NCBI RefSeq assembly: GCF_035818615.1
Contig: NZ_JAYKZY010000002.1
Location: forward strand, 1,118,501 to 1,182,500
Length of the DNA: 64,000 nt
Source: Sphingobium sp. CR2-8
Lineage (GTDB): Bacteria > Pseudomonadota > Alphaproteobacteria > Sphingomonadales > Sphingomonadaceae
Direction: 5' to 3'
This document shows, in pieces, positions 57,711 through 64,000 of the stretch. A model generated the notes under the pieces. It was not told where the DNA came from and searched no databases. It saw only the letters and a list, made by a program, of their open reading frames with translations. The translations under genes were made by a program, and so were the position numbers. The first letter of the stretch is position 1. Each line of letters begins with the position of its first letter.

Positions 57711-57727
57711 ATGTTATAACATAACAT
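57711..57727. promoter_or_regulatory. Zur box upstream of the MerC-domain gene
   Basis: ATGTTATAACATAACAT differs at one position from the 17-bp core of the known enterobacterial Zur operator (ATGTTATANTATAACAT), and its 7-bp arms are perfect inverted repeats. At 16 bases before the ATG, binding would block transcription when zinc is ample. Confidence 0.8.
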
Positions 57728-57849
57728 ACTGGTCGCGATTTGGGCTTGAGTGGGCGGACTGTCAAGGATCGCGCACGCACTTTCGACGCATCCATGAATT
57801 TTCGGCTGGACGCCCGCGCCGGATTTTGTCATCTGGCCCGACCAGCCGT

Positions 57850-57934
57850 GCGGGCGTGGTGAAACTGGTAGACGCGCCGGACTCAAAATCCGGTTCCGCA
57901 AGGAGTGTCGGTTCGATTCCGACCGCCCGCACCA
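57850..57934 (+). tRNA. tRNA-Leu (anticodon CAA)
   Basis: An 85-base class II tRNA. Acceptor GCGGGCG/CGCCCGC, D loop GTGAAACTGGTAGAC, anticodon loop CTCAAAA (CAA), variable arm, T arm with GGTTCGATTCC, discriminator A and encoded CCA (57932-57934). It reads UUG codons. Confidence 0.95.
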
Positions 57935-58052
57935 TGGTTTGGCTTTCGGTTTTACGGCCTGAAGAGAGCGATTCACCGATATCGCCATCATCGCGCCCGG
58001 CCAGAGTTGCACTCTGTACCTGTCGTTCCCGTTCAGGCCATCACCGTATCCG

Positions 58053-59189
58053 TCACCGCCCGCCTTGCGCCTGGAACCACGGCACCATCCGCGCGATCGC
58101 GTCTTCGACCCGGTCGGTCGATACCGCGAAGCTGAACCGGATGAAGCGATGGCCGTCGACCGGATCGAAATCGATGCCCGGCGCCGTGGCGACGCCGGTT
58201 TCGCGCAGCAGCTTCTGGCAAAAGCGCAGACTGTCGTTGGTCAGGTGGCTGATGTCGGCATAGATATAGAAGGCGCCATCGGGCGGCGCGATGCTGGCGA
58301 GGCCCAGCGCGGGCAGGGCATCGAGCAGCAACTGCCGGTTGCGCCGATAGCTATCGACATGCCCCTCCAGTTCGTCGGTGCAGTCGAAGGCGGTCAGCCC
58401 TGCGCGCTGCGCCAGGACCGGCGGGGTCAGGAACAGATTGCCCATCCGCGCCCGCGCCGCGTCGATCAGCGCGGGCGGCACCACGATCCAGCCCAGTCGC
58501 CATCCGGCCATGGAATAATATTTGGAAAAGCTGTTCACGATCACCGCGTCGGGCGCATATTCCAGCATCGATCGGGCCGGTTCGCCAAAACTCAGCCCAT
58601 GGTAGATTTCGTCGGAGATGATGCGGATGCCCCGGTCGGCGCATATCTGCGCGATACGGGCCAGTTCTTGCCCCGGGATGATCGTGCCCGTGGGATTGGC
58701 CGGGCTGGCGAGGATCAGGCCGTCGGGCGCGGGATCGATCGCGGCCAGCGCGTCTGCGCTGATCTGGTAGCGTTCGGCCGGGCCGCAGGCGACCTCGACC
58801 GGTTCCAGATAGAGCGCCTTGAGGGTGTTGCGATAGGCGACATAGCCCGGCCGCGCCGTCGCCACCCGCGCGCCCGGCGCGAACAGGCTGGTCAGCGCCA
58901 GCACCAGGCCGGGCGACGCGCCGCATGTCAGCAGGATCTGCTCGGGATCGACATCCACCCCATGCCGTGCGTGATAATGGCGCGCGATCCGCTCTTTCAG
59001 CGGCGTGCTTTCCCAATAGCCCATCGCTTCGGTGTCCAGCACCTGATGCGCCACCGCGATGGCGTTTGCGGGCGCGCCCGTGGATGGCTGGCCGAACTCC
59101 ATATGCAGGATCGATCGCCCCTGCGCTTCGAGGGCATGGGCTTCGCGGCTGATGGCGATGGCGTGGAAGGGGGATATGTCGGCGATCAT
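58053..59189 (-). CDS. Class I/II aminotransferase
   Basis: A 378-residue PLP enzyme of fold type I. The PLP lysine is in NSFSKYYSMAGWRLGW; ASPANPTGT and ISDEIYHGL are the cofactor-ring segments, and RFSFAVS ends with the substrate-carboxylate arginine. The amino donor cannot be read from this. Confidence 0.88.
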   Translation of the reverse strand: MIADISPFHAIAISREAHALEAQGRSILHMEFGQPSTGAPANAIAVAHQVLDTEAMGYWESTPLKERIARHYHARHGVDVDPEQILLTCGASPGLVLALTSLFAPGARVATARPGYVAYRNTLKALYLEPVEVACGPAERYQISADALAAIDPAPDGLILASPANPTGTIIPGQELARIAQICADRGIRIISDEIYHGLSFGEPARSMLEYAPDAVIVNSFSKYYSMAGWRLGWIVVPPALIDAARARMGNLFLTPPVLAQRAGLTAFDCTDELEGHVDSYRRNRQLLLDALPALGLASIAPPDGAFYIYADISHLTNDSLRFCQKLLRETGVATAPGIDFDPVDGHRFIRFSFAVSTDRVEDAIARMVPWFQAQGGR

Positions 59190-59296
59190 GCGCCGTGCCT
59201 AGAGCGATTTCCTGTCAGATGAAATCATCGGATGCCTCGGGCGTCGTGAAAGTCCAAAACAGGGGGCGGACTATCCGGTGCAGTTTGAGCAACTGA

Positions 59297-59430
59297 TATC
59301 AAGTTGCATTGATAGGAACCTATAGCCCGTTGTTCCCCGGCGTAGGCCCGGGGTCCAGTCCCGCGCTCAGAACTGGACGCCGGCCTGCGCCGGGAACTCC
59401 CTCATGGATCAGCATCATCCCATTCTGGTA
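59297..59430 (+). repeat. Dispersed ~132-bp palindromic repeat, copy 2
   Basis: The same element as 18909-19040, same orientation. The inverted CCCCGGCG-type pair is at 59332-59359 and 59372-59397 with the loop TCCCGCGCTCAG conserved. It fills much of the 290-base gap between the aminotransferase gene and a small membrane-protein gene. Confidence 0.85.
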
Positions 59431-59479
59431 TGATTCGATGCGGGGGCAACCATGTCGATGGCCCCGGCGTTCGCTTCAC

Positions 59480-59743
59480 ATGGACATGACGCTGCTTACC
59501 GCTTTGCAATATTATGGTGCGGGCGCAGCGACGATCGCCGCCCTGGTCGTATCCCTCAACCTGGGCCGTCGCATAACCGGATGGGCATTCGTCCTGTTCG
59601 TGACCTCATCTATCGCGCTGATCGGCTGGGGCTTTTTGGAAAAGGATAGCGAGGGGATTGGCTGGCAGAATATCGCGCTGCTGCTGATTAATGCGGTCGG
59701 CGTGTGGCGCTACCTGATCTCCAAGCATGAGGTGAAGGACTGA
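59480..59743 (+). CDS. Small hypothetical membrane protein
   Basis: An 87-residue protein with three hydrophobic segments (GAGAATIAALVVSLNL, WAFVLFVTSSIALIGWGFL and ALLLINAVGVWRYLI). I do not assign a family. The spacing and size resemble small conserved proteins of this order. The ATG at 59480 is preferred over the long upstream extension, which only translates the repeat. Confidence 0.62.
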   Translation: MDMTLLTALQYYGAGAATIAALVVSLNLGRRITGWAFVLFVTSSIALIGWGFLEKDSEGIGWQNIALLLINAVGVWRYLISKHEVKD

Positions 59744-59759
59744 CGCGTGGTGCAAAGGC

Positions 59760-60452
59760 TCACGCCTCCGCGATCCATATCTCGACCGGCACGTCCTGCT
59801 GCAACAGCGCCAATCGGATCGGCAGGTCCTCCACCGCGCCGCCTGCCAATGCCCGGTCATAGACCGCCTTCTTGGCGGCGCCGCCGATCTGCAAAAAGAT
59901 GTGGCGGCTCTGCAGGATCGCATGCGCGGTCAGCGACAGGCGCTGATGCGGCGCGACGGGCGGGGTCGCCGCGATGGTCAGTGCTTTGGTCGCCAGCCCC
60001 TCAGCCAGTTCCGCGCCTTCCGGGAACAGCGAGGCCGTATGCCCATCGTCGCCCATGCCCAGCAATATGATGTCCAGCGGCCAGGGCAGGTCGGCGAAGA
60101 TCGCCTCGGCCGCCGCCTGGCCCGCATAGGCATCGGCTGCATCATTCTTCATCGGCACGAAGCGCGCCTGCGCCGCCGCGCCCTGCAACAAACTCTCGCG
60201 CACCAGCCGTTCGTTGCTGTCGGCGCTTGCGGGATCGACCCAGCGTTCGTCCACCAGCGTGACGACGACCTTGCTCCAGTCGAGATCGACCTCAGCCAGC
60301 GTCTCCAGCACCGGCCGGGGCGACCGTCCGCCCGATAGCGCGATGGTCGCAACCCCGCGCGCGCGAATCGCGTCCGACAGGATGGCGGCGATGCGCGCGG
60401 CGATGTCGGCGGCGGCCTGCGCCCCGGTGGCGAAAAGATGTTCGGTCGGCAT
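59760..60452 (-). CDS. pgl: 6-phosphogluconolactonase
   Basis: A 230-residue protein of the DevB/Pgl family. ALSGGRSPRPVLETLA near residue 40 and VTLVDERWVDPASADSNERLVRE are the sugar-phosphate-binding signatures. GMGDDGHTASLFP is the third conserved segment, with the probable catalytic histidine. It hydrolyses the Zwf product. It is not in the zwf operon but 3.6 kb upstream of it on the same strand. Confidence 0.94.
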   Translation of the reverse strand: MPTEHLFATGAQAAADIAARIAAILSDAIRARGVATIALSGGRSPRPVLETLAEVDLDWSKVVVTLVDERWVDPASADSNERLVRESLLQGAAAQARFVPMKNDAADAYAGQAAAEAIFADLPWPLDIILLGMGDDGHTASLFPEGAELAEGLATKALTIAATPPVAPHQRLSLTAHAILQSRHIFLQIGGAAKKAVYDRALAGGAVEDLPIRLALLQQDVPVEIWIAEA

Positions 60453-60468
60453 GGATCAATCCCCGCTA

Positions 60469-60945
60469 TCAGCCCCCGCTATCAGCTAACGTGCAGATGT
60501 CGATCCATTGCGCGCCGGTCAAGTCCGCCAGCCGATCGGGCGTCAGTTCGACCGATGTCGTGCGCGATCCCGCCGCCGGAAAGACGGTCGTGAATGCGCG
60601 CAACGACATGTCGCAATAGACGGGTAGGGGCGCGGCCAAGCCAAATGGGCAGACGCCACCCACCGGATGGCCGGTGATCGCCTCCACCTCATGGCTAGCC
60701 AGCATGCGCGGTTTGCCGCCCAGCGCGGCCTTCGCCTTGCCATTGTTGAGGCGCGCGTCGCCGCGTGCGCAGACCAGCACGACCGTGTCGCCGATGCGCA
60801 ACGACAATGTCTTGGCGATCCGCGCCGGTTCCACGCCCAGTGCGACGGCGGCCTCGATCACCGTCGCGGTGCTGACGCCTTGGTCGATGATCGCCAGATC
60901 GGGCGCATGTTCGGCCAGGAAAGCGCGGACGCTGGCCTCGCTCAT
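60469..60945 (-). CDS. YbaK/EbsC-family aminoacyl-tRNA deacylase
   Basis: A 158-residue protein of the YbaK/ProX fold. IAKTLSLRIGDTVVLVCARGDARL has the conserved lysine used in editing. GHPVGGVCPFGL is the GxxxGGxxPxG signature. Family members remove wrongly attached amino acids, typically from Cys-tRNA(Pro) or Ala-tRNA(Pro). The ATG overlaps the galE stop by four bases. Confidence 0.88.
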   Translation of the reverse strand: MSEASVRAFLAEHAPDLAIIDQGVSTATVIEAAVALGVEPARIAKTLSLRIGDTVVLVCARGDARLNNGKAKAALGGKPRMLASHEVEAITGHPVGGVCPFGLAAPLPVYCDMSLRAFTTVFPAAGSRTTSVELTPDRLADLTGAQWIDICTLADSGG

Positions 60946-61955
60946 GCGGCGGGGATTTCGCCCTGTATCTCGCTCAGCTTGCGTTCCCAGGCCAGCGCAT
61001 GGGTGACGATCTGCTCCAGATCGGCATAGCGCGGCTGCCACGGAAATTCGGCCATGATCGCGCGATTGTCGGAAATCAGCGAATCCGGGTCGCCCGCGCG
61101 GCGGCCTTGCAGGCGGCGATCGATCGTCCTGTTCGTCACCCGATCGACGGCGTCCAGCACCTCCAGCACGGAAAAGCCCCGGCCATAGCCGCAATTGAGC
61201 AGATAATTCTGCTCCGGCTTCGCCATCAGCCCTTCCAGCGCCAGGACATGCGCGGCGGCCAGATCGCTGACATGGATATAATCGCGTACGCCGGTGCCGT
61301 CGGGCGTATCGAAATCGGTGCCGAACACGCCGACGCTCTCCCGCTTGCCCAGCGCCGCTTCCACCGCGACCTTGATCAGGTGGGTCGCGCCTGCCGTCGA
61401 CTGGCCGGTGCGGCCCTGCGGGTCCGCGCCCGCGACGTTGAAGTAGCGCAGCGCGCAGAAATTCATCGGATGCGCCGCCGCCACGTCGCGCAGCATATAT
61501 TCGGTCATCAGCTTCGACATGCCATAGGGATTGATCGGCCGCTGCGCCGTCGTTTCCCGGACCGGGCTTTCATCGGGTATGCCATAGGTCGCGGCGGTCG
61601 AGGAAAAGATGAAATGCGGCACGCCGACGCGCACCGCGCTTTCGATCAGGTCGCGGGTCTTGGCGCTATTGTTGTGATAATATTTCAAGGGGTTATCGAC
61701 TGACTCGGGGACGACGACCGAGCCTGCGAAATGCATGATAGCCTTCACGCCATGGTCGCGCAGGGTCGCTTCCACCAGTGGCTGGTCGGCGATGTCGCCG
61801 CGCACCAGCGGCACGTCCTGCGGCACGGCCCAGTCGAAGCCTGTGACCAGATTGTCGATCACCACCACGCCATAACCGGCGTCCTTCAGCGCCAGCACGG
61901 CATGGCTGCCGATATAGCCCGCACCGCCCGTGACCAATACCGTTGGCTTGCTCAT
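60942..61955 (-). CDS. galE: UDP-glucose 4-epimerase
   Basis: A 337-residue extended SDR. NAD binding TVLVTGGAGYIGSHAVLAL, the catalytic serine in FSSTAATYG and the YxxxK in PYGMSK are all present. ALRYFNVAGADPQGRTGQ and GVRDYIHVSDLA are GalE signatures. It interconverts UDP-glucose and UDP-galactose for envelope glycans. A terminator-like hairpin contains its ribosome-binding site. Confidence 0.95.
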   Translation of the reverse strand: MSKPTVLVTGGAGYIGSHAVLALKDAGYGVVVIDNLVTGFDWAVPQDVPLVRGDIADQPLVEATLRDHGVKAIMHFAGSVVVPESVDNPLKYYHNNSAKTRDLIESAVRVGVPHFIFSSTAATYGIPDESPVRETTAQRPINPYGMSKLMTEYMLRDVAAAHPMNFCALRYFNVAGADPQGRTGQSTAGATHLIKVAVEAALGKRESVGVFGTDFDTPDGTGVRDYIHVSDLAAAHVLALEGLMAKPEQNYLLNCGYGRGFSVLEVLDAVDRVTNRTIDRRLQGRRAGDPDSLISDNRAIMAEFPWQPRYADLEQIVTHALAWERKLSEIQGEIPAA

Positions 61956-61958
61956 AAG

Positions 61959-61990
61959 AAAAAGGTCTCCCCGAAATGTTCGGGAAGACC
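61959..61990 (-). terminator. Terminator-like hairpin overlapping the galE ribosome-binding site
   Basis: On the minus strand a 12-bp stem (one mismatch, CAT loop; 61990-61979 with 61975-61964) is followed by TTTTT and three bases later by the galE ATG. It would end the upstream fadB transcript. The right arm also contains GGGGAG, the likely galE Shine-Dalgarno sequence, 11 bases from the ATG. Confidence 0.7.
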
Positions 61991-62020
61991 TAGCCGAGTG
62001 TCGTTGCGATTTATAGAGGC

Positions 62021-62046
62021 TGTTCCCCGGCCTTCGCCGGGGCACA
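62021..62046. repeat. Single CCCCGGC-type palindrome between galE and the FadB-like gene
   Basis: TGTTCCCCGG-CCTTCG-CCGGGGCACA, a lone palindromic unit related to the GIY-YIG-associated repeat family, immediately downstream of the FadB-like stop. Confidence 0.75.
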
Positions 62047-62048
62047 GC

Positions 62049-64000
62049 TCATGCCGCTATGCGATCGGCGACCGGCCGATAGAAGGTCGCGCCGCTGGCC
62101 GCCATGTCCCGCAATTGCTGCGTCGGGGTAAAGCGTGGGCCGTGCGCCGCCGCCAAACGGTCGAGCGTGGCGACGACATGGGCGATGCCGACCGTGTCCA
62201 TATGGCTGAACGGCCCACCGGTATAGGGCGCAAAGCCCCAGCCGAAGATCGCGCCGATATCGCCATCTTCGGGCGTTTCCAGCACGCCTTCCTCGAAACA
62301 GCGCGCGCATTCGATCAACTGGCGATAGAGCAGCCGCTCCTTCACCGCATCCACATCGGGCTGGCGTTCGGCGCGGGGAAGAGGTCGCCCAGGACAGGCG
62401 CAAGATACTTCTTCCCGCCCTCGGGATAGTCGTACCAGCCCTTGCCGTTCTTGCGGCCCAGGCGGCCCGCTTCGACCATCTTCACCATGATGTCGTCCGA
62501 ACCCTGCGGGACATAGGCGTCGCCCAGTTCCTTCTTGGCCGCCGTCATGATCTTGACGCCCAGTTCGATCGACACCTCGTCGCTGACGGCGAGCGGGCCG
62601 GTCGGCATGCCCAACTGCTTGCCGGCATTTTCGATCAGCGCGGGATTGACGCCCTCGCCAACCAGTTCGGCGCCCTCCTGCACATAGGTGCCGAAGCTGC
62701 GCGAAGTGTAGAAGCCGCGGCTGTCATGCACGACGATCGGCGTCTTCTTGATCTGCGCGACGAAATCCAGCGCCTTGGCGATGGCGGCCGGTCCGGTCTT
62801 TTCGCCCAGGATGATTTCCACCAGCGGCATTTTTTCGACGGGTGAGAAGAAATGGACGCCGATGAAATTTTCGGGCTTCGTCCAGGCCTGCGCCAGCGTG
62901 GTGATCGGCAGGGTGGAGGTATTGGACCCGAATATGGTGTCCGCGCCCAGCACTTCCTCAACCTTTTTCGTGACTTCCGCCTTGATGCTCACATCCTCGA
63001 ACACCGCCTCGATCACGAAGTCGGCCCCGGCCAGGTCGGCATAGTCGGTCGTGGGCGTCACGCGAGCCAGCGTTTCGGCCAGCTTCTCGGGCGTCATGCC
63101 CTTGCCCAATCGCTTGGTCAGCACCGCCTCGACATGCGCCTTGCCCTTTTGCGCATAGGCCAGGTCGCGGTCGAACAGCATGACCTCGATCCCCGCCTGC
63201 GCTGCGACGGTGGCGATGCCCGCACCCATCATGCCCGCGCCGAGCATGGCGAGCTTCTTGGTCGGTGCCTTGGGCTGGTCCTTGGGTCGGCGCGCGCCGC
63301 GTTCGGCGGCTTGCTTGTTGACGAACAGGGTGCGGATCATGTTGGACGCCTGCGGGTCGGCGGCGACCTTGGCGAAATATTTGCTCTCGATCCGGATTGC
63401 CCGGTCCATCGGCAGGGTGATGCCTTCATAGACGGCCGACAGCAAGGCGATCGGCGCATTCATGTTCCGCTGCGTCTGTTTCAGCGTCATCGGCAGCGCG
63501 CCCGCCATGGTCTGGACGAAGCCGGGGTTGAAGCCGCCAGCGCCGCCGGGCACCTTGAAGCCCTTCACGTCCCAGGGTTGGGTATTGGCGTTCGGGTTGG
63601 CCTTCACCCATTCGCGCGCGGCTTCGACCGCCGTACCCTGCGGCACGACTGCATCCACAACCTTCAGCATCGCGGCTTCCGCCGGGCGGAACAGCTTGCC
63701 CTGGAGCATATACATCAGCGACGCCTGCACGCCCATGATGCGCGGCAGGCGCTGCGACCCGCCACCGCCGGGGAACAGGCCGACCAGAATTTCCGGCAGG
63801 CCCAGCTGCGTCTTGGGGCTGTCGCCCACGAAGCGGCGATGGCAGGCCAGCGCCAGTTCGAACCCGCCCCCCACGCAAGTGCCCTCGATCGCACAGGCGA
63901 CCGGCTTGCCGCTGGTTTCCAGGCGACGGAACAGCGCGTTCAGCACGAACAGCTTGTCGAAGATCGCGGCGGGGGCGGGGCGCTCTCCGTCGCCCGTTGC
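62049..64000 (-). pseudogene. FadB-type enoyl-CoA hydratase/3-hydroxyacyl-CoA dehydrogenase, 5' truncated by the window, apparent frameshift
   Basis: The gene enters from the right edge. The crotonase part has EGTCVGGGFELALACHRR and LGLPEILVGLFPGGGGSQRL. The NAD fold is AMLGAGMMGAGIATVAAQAG, with SNTSTLPITTLA and VHFFSPVEKMPLVEII of 3-hydroxyacyl-CoA dehydrogenases after it. The main frame stops in the C-terminal domain (GDLFPAPNASP), while DVDAVKERLLYRQLIECARCFEEGVLE continues in another frame to 62049. One extra C in the C-run (G4 on the plus strand, 62375-62378) would give LFPRAERQPDVDAVKERLL. It works in fatty-acid beta-oxidation. A sequencing deletion is likely. Confidence 0.88.

Overview
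The window is a 64 kb piece of a GC-rich alphaproteobacterial chromosome, most likely from a sphingomonad (Sphingobium/Sphingomonas-like). This rests on gene content: an Entner-Doudoroff operon in the order zwf-edd-glk, as in the sphingomonad Zymomonas mobilis; a cyo oxidase operon running into surf1 and a RegB/RegA-type redox pair; Mg-type HemB; DUF2794; and intergenic palindromes of families common in these genomes. Almost everything is core chromosome. I see no prophage, integrase, CRISPR array or rRNA.

Layout. 1-713: end of a Flp/Tad pilus locus (cpaB partial, cpaA). 765-2845: a lysophospholipase-like hydrolase overlapping an FAD oxidoreductase. 2863-7880: a probable envelope-polymer locus (flippase, CTP-type nucleotidyltransferase, HIT protein, CDP-alcohol transferase, TagF-like glycerophosphotransferase). 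8108-18769: a TCA block (sdhB, thioesterase, zapE, mdh, sucD, sucA, sucB, lpd). sdhCDA and sucC are absent, and the mdh-sucD gap holds a decayed GIY-YIG gene between terminal inverted repeats. 19042-21835: a ParDE-like toxin-antitoxin pair and a frameshifted class A PBP. 22171-27860: LplT-like transporter, pgsA-moaD-moaE, oxyR, TSUP permease, epsC, DUF2794. 28427-31507: nitronate monooxygenase, hydrolase, KDG kinase, tRNA-Gly. 31527-38395: cyoABCD-surf1-regB-regA on the minus strand. 38559-44287: MHS-type transporter, glycosyltransferase, amt, HTH protein, two GIN-domain proteins. 44409-50374: M28 peptidase, VOC protein, hemB, spermidine-synthase-like fusion, gamma-carbonic anhydrase. 50517-56178: lipoprotein, then eda-glk-edd-zwf read from the minus strand. 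56432-64000: hydrolase, Zur-box MerC protein, tRNA-Leu, aminotransferase, pgl, ybaK, galE and a FadB-type multifunctional enzyme that runs off the right edge.

How the genes work together. Glucose is phosphorylated by Glk and taken by Zwf, Pgl, Edd and Eda to pyruvate and glyceraldehyde-3-phosphate; KdgK feeds KDG into the same route. Carbon then enters the TCA genes, and electrons reach cytochrome bo3. The RegB/RegA-like pair encoded at the end of the oxidase operon would sense quinone redox state.

Two themes deserve attention. First, short palindromic repeats of several families fill the gaps; one family (core CCCCGGCGNARGCCGGGG) occurs as inverted pairs, one of which brackets the GIY-YIG remnant, so this looks like a small gene-plus-repeat mobile unit. 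Second, three conserved genes (PBP1A, moaD, fadB) are each broken by one missing base in a C/G run. This points to sequencing error more than to gene loss.
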